Positions 1-7,279 of a DNA stretch of 16,334 nucleotides are shown here, piece by piece. Numbering within the stretch: position 1 is the first letter of the stretch; every line of letters starts with the position of its first letter. Under the pieces are notes generated by a model that worked only from the letters and a program-made list of their open reading frames with translations, was not told the DNA's origin and made no database searches. The position numbers were made by a program, and so were the translations under genes. Origin of the DNA: Lysobacterales bacterium (lineage in GTDB: Bacteria > Pseudomonadota > Gammaproteobacteria > Xanthomonadales > S139-57); the NCBI GenBank assembly GCA_026993285.1, contig JALWTZ010000303.1, positions 1 to 16,334 on the forward strand. The letters are read 5' to 3'.

Positions 1-65
1 TCCACCACTCGGGTATCCCGGAGAAAATTCTGCCCGAAGCGTTTGCGTGGCTGGTGCTTTTTCAT
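1..65 (-). CDS. rsmA: 16S rRNA adenine dimethyltransferase RsmA (KsgA), N-terminal fragment
   Basis: Only the first 21 codons and two bases lie in the window; the gene continues beyond position 1. RsmA dimethylates two adjacent adenines near the 3' end of 16S rRNA during small-subunit maturation. The visible N-terminus reads MKKHQPRKRFGQNFL followed by RDTRVV, matching the RKRFGQNFL signature that opens this family just before the SAM-binding fold. The ATG overlaps the pdxA stop as ATGA (4 bases), so translation is probably coupled. This is the usual lptD-surA-pdxA-rsmA order of gammaproteobacteria, which supports the call although very little protein is visible. Confidence 0.9.
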   Translation of the reverse strand, partial: MKKHQPRKRFGQNFLRDTRVV

Positions 66-1030
66 GCCGTACCCGCCATGCGCGCGGCCTGTTGCAGCGC
101 CAGCAGAAAGCTGTCCGTGCGGGCCAGGCCGCTGCCGGCCAGTTCCAGTGCCGTGCCGTGATCCACCGAAGTGCGGATGATGGGCAGGCCCAGGGTGATG
201 TTGATGGACTGGCCGAAGCCGGCGAACTTCAGCACCGGCAGGCCCTGGTCGTGATACATGGCCAGAAAGGCATCGGCCTGTTGCAGCAGGGAAGGCTGAA
301 AGGCGGTATCCGCCGGCAGTGGCCCGGTCAGGTGCATGCCCTGCTGGCGCAGGGTTTCCAGCACGGGCTCGATGATGCGGATTTCCTCATCCCCCAGATG
401 CCCGCCTTCGCCGGCGTGGGGGTTCAGCCCCAGCACCACGATATGCGGTTCCGGGCAGTGAAAACGCTGTTGCAGGTCGTGGTGCAGCACTTCCAGCACC
501 CGCCGCAGGCCTTCCGGGGTGAGGGCATCGGCCACGGCCCGCAGGGGCAGGTGGGTGGTGGCCAGGGCCACGCGCAGGGTTTCATTGGCCAGCATCATCA
601 CCACCTGTTCCGTGTTGCAACGGGCCTGGAGAAACTCGGTATGGCCGGTGAAGGGAATACCCGCCTCGTTGATGATGCCCTTGTGCAGCGGGCCGGTGAC
701 CAGCGCGGCGGCCTCCCCGTGCAGGCAGGCGTCGCAGGCGGCCTCCAGCGTGCGCAGCACATACTCGGCATTGGCCGGGTTCAGTTGGCCGGGCTCGGCG
801 GGGGCTGGCAGGGGCACGGGGTGAATTTCCAGCGCGCCGGGGCCCGTGGGCTGGCCGGGTTCCACAAATCGCAGCGGCAGGCCCAGCCGGCGGGCACGGT
901 CATGCAGCAGGTCGGGGTCGGCATAGGCGCGCAGCCGCCCCGGCAGCGGTTGCTGCAGCAACTGTACCAGCAATTCCGGGCCGATGCCGGCCGGTTCGCC
1001 GGGGGTGACGGCCAGCAGCGGCCCGTTCAT
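62..1030 (-). CDS. pdxA: 4-hydroxythreonine-4-phosphate dehydrogenase PdxA
   Basis: PdxA oxidises 4-phosphohydroxy-L-threonine with NAD in the DXP-dependent pyridoxal 5'-phosphate pathway in the cytoplasm. The 322-residue product is close to the E. coli length (329). It opens with the family signature TPGEPAGIGPE (9-19). The substrate-binding pair H130-T131 lies in TGHTEF. The three divalent-metal histidines appear as H160 (ATTHLPL), H205 (GLNPHAGE) and H260 (MYHDQG), each at a constant offset of 6 from E. coli H166, H211 and H266. The C-terminus keeps the TSVDHGTA stretch. The start lies 15 bases after the surA stop, with an AAGG-type ribosome site overlapping that stop, so it is co-transcribed with surA; its own stop overlaps rsmA. 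Confidence 0.97.
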   Translation of the reverse strand: MNGPLLAVTPGEPAGIGPELLVQLLQQPLPGRLRAYADPDLLHDRARRLGLPLRFVEPGQPTGPGALEIHPVPLPAPAEPGQLNPANAEYVLRTLEAACDACLHGEAAALVTGPLHKGIINEAGIPFTGHTEFLQARCNTEQVVMMLANETLRVALATTHLPLRAVADALTPEGLRRVLEVLHHDLQQRFHCPEPHIVVLGLNPHAGEGGHLGDEEIRIIEPVLETLRQQGMHLTGPLPADTAFQPSLLQQADAFLAMYHDQGLPVLKFAGFGQSINITLGLPIIRTSVDHGTALELAGSGLARTDSFLLALQQAARMAGTA

Positions 1031-1045
1031 GGCAACCGGATCGCC

Positions 1046-2326
1046 TTACTGGCCGAGATCCACCAGATAACGCACATAGGCCTCGTCCCGCAACTGGCGG
1101 AGAAAGTTTTCCACCTCGTATTCGGCCTTGCGCTCGCGGATGGCCTGCATGGCCTGGGAACGGGTGAAATCCTGCGTGCGGTCGCGCTCGCGCCGGTCCA
1201 GCAGTTTCATGATATGCCAGCCCAGGGAAGTGCGGAACGGCTCGGAATACTCGCCTGGCTGCAGTTTTTCCAGGGTTTCCCGCACCTTGCCGCCAAAGCT
1301 TTCCAGTGGTTGCCAGTCCATGTCGCCGCCCACCGAGGCGGAAGACTTGTCATCGGAAAATTTCTTGGCCAGTTCGGCAAAATCCTTGCCTTCCTGCAAT
1401 TGCTGGTAAATGTTCTGGATCTGGCTATAGGCCTCGTCACCTGAAGTGAGGTCATCCACCTTCACCAGAATGTGCTGTGGGTGAATTTCCTTGACAATAT
1501 GCTGGGCCTTGCGGGTTTCGACCAGCTTGATCAGGTGCAGGCCACCGGGGCCGCGCACCGGTTCGGAAACTTCACCGGCCTTCATCTTGCTCAGCTGGTC
1601 CACCATGGACTGCGGCAGCTTGCTGGCCGGCCGCCAGCCCAGATCACCGCCTTTCAGTGCCGTCTGGCCTTGCGAGTAACTGACTGCCGCCTCGGCAAAA
1701 TCCATGCCTTCGGCAATTTTCTGCCGGATCATCTGGATTTTTTCCACGGCTGCCCTGGCTTCTTCCGGGCTGGGATTGCCGGGCAGCGAAACGAGAATAT
1801 GGGCCAGATGAAACTCTTCATCCTGGCCCTTGTGTTGTTCCAGAAACAGGTCGATCTCGCTGTCGGTCACGTCCACCTTGGCCCGCGCCACCCGCTGGCG
1901 CAGCCTGCCGATGATCAGCTCGTTGCGGATGTTCTGCAGAAAATGGTTGAAGTTCACTCCATCGGCTTCCAGTGCCTGGCGCAGTTGCGCCACCGTCAGG
2001 CCGTTGCGTTTCGCCACGCCACGCACGGCCTTGTCCACCTCCTCGTTGCTCACGCGGATGCCGCTCATCTCTGCCCGTTGCACCTGCAGCTTGGTGTTGA
2101 TGAGTTGATCCAGCACCTGTTGGGTCAATACCTCGTCCGGCGGCAGGGGGGTATTCTGCGTTTTCAACCGCAGCACCACCTCCTTCTTGGCCTGATCCAG
2201 CTCGGATTGCAGGATGATGTCCTCCTCCACCTGCACCAGAATACGGTCCAGCAACTGGGGCTTGGCCCAGGTGGACAAGGGAAGCAACAACAGAACCAGC
2301 AAAAGCTGCCGGGCAATGGATTTCAT
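1046..2326 (-). CDS. surA: Periplasmic chaperone and peptidyl-prolyl isomerase SurA
   Basis: SurA escorts unfolded outer-membrane proteins, including LptD, across the periplasm to the BAM complex. The 426-residue product matches the family length (E. coli 428). It has a signal peptide (residues 1-21, hydrophobic core LLLVLLLLPL, ending TWA), an N-terminal chaperone domain (about 22-170) and two parvulin-type PPIase domains. The first (about 171-275) begins EFHLAHILV; the second (about 283-388) begins PQHILV and contains GGDMDW and GWHIMKL. The family's short C-terminal helix (AYVRYLVDLGQ) is present. Unlike the usual arrangement it does not directly follow lptD: two opposite-strand genes intervene, so it needs its own promoter, and a candidate lies just upstream. 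An AAGAGAGA ribosome site precedes the ATG. Confidence 0.97.
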   Translation of the reverse strand: MKSIARQLLLVLLLLPLSTWAKPQLLDRILVQVEEDIILQSELDQAKKEVVLRLKTQNTPLPPDEVLTQQVLDQLINTKLQVQRAEMSGIRVSNEEVDKAVRGVAKRNGLTVAQLRQALEADGVNFNHFLQNIRNELIIGRLRQRVARAKVDVTDSEIDLFLEQHKGQDEEFHLAHILVSLPGNPSPEEARAAVEKIQMIRQKIAEGMDFAEAAVSYSQGQTALKGGDLGWRPASKLPQSMVDQLSKMKAGEVSEPVRGPGGLHLIKLVETRKAQHIVKEIHPQHILVKVDDLTSGDEAYSQIQNIYQQLQEGKDFAELAKKFSDDKSSASVGGDMDWQPLESFGGKVRETLEKLQPGEYSEPFRTSLGWHIMKLLDRRERDRTQDFTRSQAMQAIRERKAEYEVENFLRQLRDEAYVRYLVDLGQ

Positions 2327-2363
2327 GGGGATCTCTCTTGTAGGTCAGTCATTCAACGGGCGC

Positions 2364-2372
2364 AGTGTAGCA
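2364..2372 (-). promoter_or_regulatory. Candidate surA promoter (extended -10)
   Basis: On the minus strand the sequence reads TGCTACACT, an extended -10 (TGn plus TACACT, four of six matches to TATAAT), about 38 bases before the surA ATG. The best -35 at 18-base spacing is a weak ACGACC, which an extended -10 can tolerate. It would replace the lptD read-through lost through the inserted cassette. Judged by eye only. Confidence 0.45.
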
Positions 2373-2508
2373 AATTCGGTGTTAGCAGGTCGTAGCTTTC
2401 TCCGGGGTGCCGGGCCGATATGAAAAAAGAAGAAAAAACATGACACATGAGCAGCCATTTTCCCGATAGACAAGATGAAGGCCATATTTTTCATGGGAGG
2501 CAAGCACA

Positions 2509-4695
2509 ATGAAACGTATTTTTCTGTTACTGGCTGTATGGTTGTCCGCTACCGTTCAGGCCGAGCCGTTCACCTATCAGGGCACGCTCAGTGAAAGCGG
2601 CGCTCCGGCCGACGGCAGCTATGATTTTCTCTTCAAGCTCTATGACGGCAGTGACCCCAACACCGCCACGCTGAAGGGCAGCGCCGTGCCGGTGGATGAC
2701 CTGCCGGTGAGCGATGGCGTGTTCACCGCCACCATTGACCCCGGCATTTTGTTCGATGGCACGCCGCTGTGGCTGGAAGTGAGTGTGCGCCCCGGCAACA
2801 GTACCGGTGGCTACACCCAGCTGTTGCCGTTGCAGGCCATCACCGCCGCGCCGGAGGCGCAGGTGAGCCTTTCGGTGGTGGCCGATGCCATCGGCAGCGC
2901 GCAGATCGCCGACGGCAGCATTGCCAACGCCGACCTGGCCTCGGGCAGTGTTACCACCATCAAGCTGGCCAACCAGAGTGTCACCACGGCCCGGCTGGCG
3001 GATGACAGCGTGACCACGGCCAAGCTGGTGGATGGCAATGTCACGGCTGCCAAGCTGGCCAGCGACGCGGTGGACAGCAGCAAGGTGGCCGATGGCAGCA
3101 TTACCGATGCTGACCTGGCCGGTGGTATCGACCCGGCCAAGATTGCCGGCACGGCCTGGACACAGGCCGGCAACAGCCCGGCCGCGGGGGCCTTTCTGGG
3201 CACCAACAATACCGAGCCGCTGGAGCTTCGCGTCAATGGCAAGCGGGTGGGGGTGATTACGGATGCTGTGGATGGCAGCAACCATGCACCCAATGTGCTG
3301 CTGGGTGCGGAGAACAATGTGATTGACCCTGCTGTAGCTGGCGCAACCATTGGTGGGGGTGGTGGTGATCCAGCCAGTACCAGTTGCGGGGATGGCAGCC
3401 AGCCTTGTGTCAATACGGTTTTGGGTGATTATGGCACTGTGTCCGGCGGTAAGGGCAATTATGCCAGCGGTGGGTATGCCTCGGTCAGCGGCGGGTATTC
3501 CAACACCGCCAGCGGGCTTTATGCCACGGTCGGCGGCGGGCGTTCCAACACCGCCAGCGGGGATAATGCCACGGTCGGCGGCGGGGGTTACAACACCGCC
3601 AGCGGGACTAGAGCCACGGTCGGCGGCGGGTATTCCAACACCGCCATCGTTTGGCGTTCCACAGTCGGCGGCGGGGGTTACAACACCGCCAGCGGGTATG
3701 CTGCCACGGTGCCGGGTGGGGCCAATAACCAGGCGGGTGGTCACAACAGCCTTGCAGCCGGGTACTATGCCACAGTTCGTAACAATGATTCTTCCAGTGC
3801 TTACTACAGCGGCGATAGCGACGGCGATGAAGGCACCTTTATCTGGGCCGATTCCACCATTGCCCGTTTTATCTCCACCGGCCCCGACCAGTTTCTGGTG
3901 CGGGCCAATGGCGGCGCCTGGTTTGGGCAAACACCGTCATCCGGTGATTTCAGCCCGGACCTGAGCAATGGCTATTTTCATATCGTGGCCGATGGCCAGA
4001 CAGACCTGATTCTGGGCGGTAGCAGCAATACCGATACCAACGATGATGGCATCTTGTCTTCCGACCCGCGTTATCCGGGCAGTGACCTGATTATCAACAG
4101 CAATGACGAGATCACCTTCTACCTCAATAACGACAATACCAGCGGTGAAAGCTCCGGCTTTGCCATCGTTGACCGGGAGAGCAGCACCACGGTATTTGTG
4201 GTGCACGATACCGGCAACGCCACCCTGGCCGGCACGCTGACGCAGAACTCCGACCGCGACAACAAGGAACGCATCGAGGCCATCGACCCGCAAGCGGTAC
4301 TGGCCAAACTCGCGGCACTGCCCCTGTACCGCTGGTCGTACAAGGGGGAGCAGGCCCGCCATATCGGCCCCATGGCGCAGGATTTCCACGCGGCCTTTTG
4401 CCTGGGCGATACCGACAAGGGCATCGCCATGGTGGACCCGGACGGCGTGGCCCTGGCCGCCATTCAGGCCGTGGCGCGGGAAAACCAGGCGCTGCAGGCA
4501 AAGGTAGATCAGCAGCAACAGCAACTTACCCGGCAACAGCAACAGCTGGCCCTGCTGCAGGCTGACCGGGAAACCCAGCAACAGCAACTGGCACAACTGC
4601 AACAGGCGCTGGAAGCCCTGCAAGCCAGCCAGCAGCAACTCTTGACCCGCTTGCGGCAAGCGGAAATCGATGACCAGCAGGAGCCGGCGCAATGA
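2509..4695 (+). CDS. Exported trimeric-fibre-like protein with YadA-head-type repeats and C-terminal S74 self-cleaving chaperone domain
   Basis: This 728-residue protein has no gene name I recognise. A signal peptide (1-18, ending VQA) precedes an N-terminal domain (about 19-120: FTYQGTL, GSYDFLFKLYDG, LWLEV, closing with LPLQAITAAPEA) shared with the protein at 9224. Then come seven 10-residue repeats of the type SVTTAKLADD (136-205), and seven 15-residue Gly/Ser/Asn repeats of the type TVGGGYSNTASGxxA (310-414) resembling the YadA-head beta-roll. The C-terminus has a peptidase S74 intramolecular chaperone signature S581-D582-x3-K586, with PLYRWSYKG and HIGPMAQDF downstream, then a Gln-rich coiled coil (about 660-720). 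In known S74 proteins this domain trimerises the fibre and then cuts itself off between Ser and Asp. No YadA-type membrane anchor is visible, so surface attachment is unknown. A GGGAGG ribosome site sits 8 bases before the ATG. It overlaps the next gene (ATGA). Confidence 0.85.
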   Translation: MKRIFLLLAVWLSATVQAEPFTYQGTLSESGAPADGSYDFLFKLYDGSDPNTATLKGSAVPVDDLPVSDGVFTATIDPGILFDGTPLWLEVSVRPGNSTGGYTQLLPLQAITAAPEAQVSLSVVADAIGSAQIADGSIANADLASGSVTTIKLANQSVTTARLADDSVTTAKLVDGNVTAAKLASDAVDSSKVADGSITDADLAGGIDPAKIAGTAWTQAGNSPAAGAFLGTNNTEPLELRVNGKRVGVITDAVDGSNHAPNVLLGAENNVIDPAVAGATIGGGGGDPASTSCGDGSQPCVNTVLGDYGTVSGGKGNYASGGYASVSGGYSNTASGLYATVGGGRSNTASGDNATVGGGGYNTASGTRATVGGGYSNTAIVWRSTVGGGGYNTASGYAATVPGGANNQAGGHNSLAAGYYATVRNNDSSSAYYSGDSDGDEGTFIWADSTIARFISTGPDQFLVRANGGAWFGQTPSSGDFSPDLSNGYFHIVADGQTDLILGGSSNTDTNDDGILSSDPRYPGSDLIINSNDEITFYLNNDNTSGESSGFAIVDRESSTTVFVVHDTGNATLAGTLTQNSDRDNKERIEAIDPQAVLAKLAALPLYRWSYKGEQARHIGPMAQDFHAAFCLGDTDKGIAMVDPDGVALAAIQAVARENQALQAKVDQQQQQLTRQQQQLALLQADRETQQQQLAQLQQALEALQASQQQLLTRLRQAEIDDQQEPAQ
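2914..3123 (+). repeat. 30-base tandem repeat encoding seven 10-residue units
   Basis: Seven consecutive units encode GSIANADLAS, GSVTTIKLAN, QSVTTARLAD, DSVTTAKLVD, GNVTAAKLAS, DAVDSSKVAD and GSITDADLAG. The period is exactly ten residues. Such SVTTAKLAD-type repeats are common in the shafts of phage tail fibres and of S74-terminated fibres. The units are diverged at DNA level, so the array is probably old. Confidence 0.8.
3436..3750 (+). repeat. 45-base tandem repeat encoding seven YadA-head-like 15-residue units
   Basis: Seven units occupy residues 310-414 with consensus T-V-G-G-G-x-x-N-T-A-S-G-x-x-A. The middle units are nearly identical in DNA around the cores CGGTCGGCGGCGGG and CAACACCGCCAGCGGG, while the bases for the x positions vary. 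Unit five breaks the pattern (NTAIVWRS instead of NTASGxxA) without changing the period. Near-identity of the inner units suggests recent duplication or homogenisation, so copy number may vary between strains. Confidence 0.85.
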
Positions 4696-4973
4696 AGGCC
4701 CGCCCAATAAAGGCCCGAGTGCTGATCTTCTGCATGGCCCTGGCCAGCACCGTGGTGCTGGCCCAGTCCTCCGGTGGCAATTACACGCTGGAGAAACACA
4801 GCATCGACGGCGGTGGCGGCACTTCCACCGGCGGCAACTACAGCCTGCAAGGCACCATCGGCCAGCCGGACGCCGGCCGGCTGGAAGGCGGCAGCTATGT
4901 GATCGAAGGCGGCTTCTGGGCCAGCAAGAGTGGCCAGACGGCCGATCTGGTCTTCGCCGACAGTTTCGAGTAA
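4692..4973 (+). CDS. Small exported Gly-rich protein with GGFW motif and C-terminal FADSFE
   Basis: I do not recognise a named family with a known function. The 93-residue product has a basic N-terminus and hydrophobic segment (VLIFCMALASTVVLA), giving a signal peptide cleaved near residue 24. The mature part has three similar segments (GGNYTLEKHSIDGGGG, GGNYSLQGTIGQPDAG, GGSYVIEGGFW), probably short beta strands. It ends VFADSFE, which resembles the FxDGFE-like endings I recall on some exported gammaproteobacterial proteins. The ATG overlaps the stop of the upstream fibre gene (ATGA) and AGGAG precedes it inside that gene, so the two are translationally coupled and may act together. No cysteine lipobox is present. 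It could be a fibre accessory or anchoring factor, but that is inference. Confidence 0.75.
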   Translation: MKARPIKARVLIFCMALASTVVLAQSSGGNYTLEKHSIDGGGGTSTGGNYSLQGTIGQPDAGRLEGGSYVIEGGFWASKSGQTADLVFADSFE

Positions 4974-5039
4974 GTCCGTTACCGCTGTCGTGGTGGATGG
5001 CTGGTTGGTGTCAGCGCGGCGTGTGGTGGTGTTTCAGGC

Positions 5040-7187
5040 TCAAATCCGGTCAAACAGGCTGCGTTGCAGCAATTCCCTGGCCGAACGGCCTAGGCTGCCC
5101 ATGCCCTTGAGGTTGAATTCCAGGTAGATGCCGGTGCGTTGCCGGCCGTTGTCGCTGTTATCCAGGGCGTAGCGGCGAACCACCAGCCGGCCTTGCAGGC
5201 AGCAACTTTCGTATTCCAGCCCCAGCAGAGAATCCAGATTGCGCCGGTTTTGCAGCGACCCATTCAGCCGCCCCAGTACATGCCAGCGTTGGCCGAGCGG
5301 CCAGCGGCCGAAGAGGTCGAGCTGTTCCAGCCGGTTCTGTTGCTGACGGTAGCCCAGTTGCAGAAAGCGGTCGCCATCGAAGCGCCGGCTGACGCGGAAG
5401 CTGGATTTCTCCCGCGTGCCGTCTTCGCTGCTGGCCACCAGCCCGGCGGAGAACTGCCAGCCGGATTCGCTGCGATAGTCCAGTTGCGCGGCCAGCGGGG
5501 ATTGGTCGGTGGCCGGTTTTTCTGCCCGCAGGCCCACCCTCGGGGCCCGGAGATAGTAGGTTTGCCCGACATGCAGGGCCAGTTTTTCCCGCCCGCTGGC
5601 GGGGTTCAGCCAGCGATGGCTGACAGCCAGGGTGAGTTGCTGCGCGTCAGACTGGCGGTCGGCGCCGCTGAAGCGGTTGTCGCGGAACAGTTGCTGAAAG
5701 CTGAAACTGGGTTCGGTGGTGTCGAACAGCGGCAGGGATTGCTGCTCGCGGTAGGGCACATATAGTGCGAACAGGCGGGGTTCCAGGGTCTTGCGCCAGT
5801 GGCCGGTGGGGTTTTCGAACACCAGGCCGGCATCCAGGCTGAGCAAAGGCAGGCCACGGGAGAGGCTGCGGCCGTCGTCCAGCGCGTAATCGGTCTGCCG
5901 CCAGGCGGCGCGGGCGCGAAGAAAGCGGCCAGGATTCCAGTGTTCCCAGCCCAGCCAGAGGTTGGCGTCCCGCCGTTGCCCGCCGCTGAGGCTGTCATGG
6001 TCGAATTGCACCCATTCGCCATCCATGCCGATCACCCAGGGGCCGAGGTGCCCCTGCCAGCGGCCCTGCAGGCTGGGCAGCCTGCGCCAGGGCAGGTTGT
6101 TTTCGCGGATGCTGCTGTCGAGAATGGTGTAGCGGTCGGCCAGCAGGCGCAGTTCGCCATGCCGCCAGCGGCCGGAGAGGGTCAGGTGGCTGCGCTGGTA
6201 GGAGAGTACGGTGCGGGCGGGTGTATTGCCGAAATCACGGAAGTAATCCGGGTCGGAAACATCGAACAGGCGGCTGCTGACGGTCCAGTGGCGGCCCAGC
6301 CGCCCCCGGTGTTCCAGGTTGAACATGTGGCGCGATTGGCCGTCCACCCGGTCGTCGGGCAGGTATTCCGCCTGCCATAGCCCCTTGTGCCGGCCCAGCC
6401 AGTAACGGTGTTCCACGCCCAGCAGCCAGCCACGGCGGGCGGTGAAGCGCGGGTTGAAGGTCATGTCCTGGTTGGGGGCGATGTTCCAGTAGTAGGGCTG
6501 GCGGTAGTCGAAGCCGGTATCCTCGTTGTACTGGAAGGTGGGGGCCAGAAGCCCGCTCTGCCGTTGCCCGCTCAGGGGAAAGCGCAGCCAGGGGCTGTAG
6601 AATACCGGCACACCCAGTAGCTTCAGGCGCGCGTGGCGGGCGTACCCCACCTTGTTTTCCAGATCCAGCCGCACCGAGCGGGCCTGCAGTTGCCACTGGG
6701 GCTGTTCCGGGTCGCAGGTGGTGAAGCTGAACTGTTCCAGCCGTGCCTGCTTTTGCCCCTGCAGTTGAACCTGGCTGGCCTGCCCGCGCCCCCGGCCCGT
6801 TTGCAGCCAGTATTCCGCCTGCTCAAAACGGGCTTGCCGGCTTTTCCAGTTCAACCGCCCCGTTTGCGCCCGCAGCCCCAGGAGGGCGGATTGCAGTAAC
6901 AGGGGTTGCGGAAGCCGGGCCTGGTAGTTGGCCTGATCGAACAGGGCCTCTTCACTGCGCAGGCGCATGCCCTGGCCGGTGATGACCACGGCCCCTTGCA
7001 ACTGTGTGGTTTCACCGGGCTTGCCGCGCATCTGGTCGGCCTGAATGCGTGGCGGGGCCTGTTCTGCCACCGGTTCGAAGGCCGGTGGCTGCCAGTGGCA
7101 TTGGCTGAAATCGGCTTGCGCCGGGCGGCTTTCGGCCACCAGTGGCGTCATCAGGCAACAAAGCAAAACCAGGGCAGGATGGCGCAT
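5040..7187 (-). CDS. lptD: LPS-assembly outer-membrane protein LptD
   Basis: LptD is the 26-strand outer-membrane barrel which, with LptE, inserts lipopolysaccharide into the outer leaflet. The 715-residue product is somewhat shorter than E. coli LptD (784). It has a signal peptide (about 1-18), a periplasmic LptA/OstA-like jellyroll domain (about 45-160, with IQADQM and GAVVITGQGM) and a long beta-barrel from about 200 (YSPWLRFPLSGQRQSGLL onward). All four disulfide cysteines of the family are visible: C30, C158 and the adjacent pair C662-C663 (corresponding to E. coli C31, C173, C724 and C725). No strong ribosome site precedes the ATG; a candidate extended -10 promoter lies upstream. SurA, its chaperone, is normally the next gene, but here a plus-strand cassette separates them. 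Confidence 0.97.
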   Translation of the reverse strand: MRHPALVLLCCLMTPLVAESRPAQADFSQCHWQPPAFEPVAEQAPPRIQADQMRGKPGETTQLQGAVVITGQGMRLRSEEALFDQANYQARLPQPLLLQSALLGLRAQTGRLNWKSRQARFEQAEYWLQTGRGRGQASQVQLQGQKQARLEQFSFTTCDPEQPQWQLQARSVRLDLENKVGYARHARLKLLGVPVFYSPWLRFPLSGQRQSGLLAPTFQYNEDTGFDYRQPYYWNIAPNQDMTFNPRFTARRGWLLGVEHRYWLGRHKGLWQAEYLPDDRVDGQSRHMFNLEHRGRLGRHWTVSSRLFDVSDPDYFRDFGNTPARTVLSYQRSHLTLSGRWRHGELRLLADRYTILDSSIRENNLPWRRLPSLQGRWQGHLGPWVIGMDGEWVQFDHDSLSGGQRRDANLWLGWEHWNPGRFLRARAAWRQTDYALDDGRSLSRGLPLLSLDAGLVFENPTGHWRKTLEPRLFALYVPYREQQSLPLFDTTEPSFSFQQLFRDNRFSGADRQSDAQQLTLAVSHRWLNPASGREKLALHVGQTYYLRAPRVGLRAEKPATDQSPLAAQLDYRSESGWQFSAGLVASSEDGTREKSSFRVSRRFDGDRFLQLGYRQQQNRLEQLDLFGRWPLGQRWHVLGRLNGSLQNRRNLDSLLGLEYESCCLQGRLVVRRYALDNSDNGRQRTGIYLEFNLKGMGSLGRSARELLQRSLFDRI

Positions 7188-7214
7188 GGGCGAGAATGTC
7201 TTGGGGGAGAGCGA

Positions 7215-7223
7215 ATTGTAGCA
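7215..7223 (-). promoter_or_regulatory. Candidate lptD promoter (extended -10)
   Basis: The minus strand reads TGCTACAAT: an extended -10 with five of six matches to TATAAT, about 28 bases before the lptD ATG. No good -35 is found at 16-18 bases. It resembles the TGCTACACT proposed for surA, so both genes may use the same promoter type. Confidence 0.45.
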
Positions 7224-7252
7224 GCGCGGCCACCACTTGTGGGCGAATGCAC

Positions 7253-7258
7253 TACAAT
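7253..7258 (+). promoter_or_regulatory. Possible -10 for the methyltransferase gene
   Basis: TACAAT matches the -10 consensus at five of six positions and lies 22 bases before the chosen ATG. No recognisable -35 is present at normal spacing, so this is tentative. It faces the lptD promoter candidate, and a short palindrome (CCACTTGTGG, 7233-7242) lies between the two. Confidence 0.25.
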
Positions 7259-7279
7259 GAACGCTTTTGGATGGCCATT

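Noticed and set aside
47..1444. 465-codon plus-strand open frame over pdxA and surA
   Set aside because: Gln/His/Gly-rich product typical of antisense reading of a GC-rich gene; it crosses the boundary of two well-supported genes.
2422..2440. A-rich tract as a minus-strand terminator T-run or promoter UP element for the fibre gene
   Set aside because: No stable hairpin precedes the T-rich side, and no -35/-10 pair at normal spacing was found next to it, so no function is assigned.
3436..3750. Regular 45-base repeats as a CRISPR array
   Set aside because: The repeats are in frame inside a coding gene, not palindromic, and the variable parts are only about 6 bases, unlike spacers.
2527..3930. 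467-codon minus-strand open frame across the fibre gene
   Set aside because: It is antisense to a gene with signal peptide, repeats and S74 domain; its Gly/Ala/Ile-rich product is the reverse reading of the 45-base repeats and has no start context or known motif.
2509..4973. Prophage tail-fibre remnant
   Set aside because: No other phage gene, integrase or attachment site is present, the protein has a Sec signal peptide, and housekeeping genes flank it directly.
4974..5039. Terminator between the small secreted gene and lptD
   Set aside because: No stem longer than 5 bases with a short loop and no T-run was found on either strand in this 66-base convergent gap.
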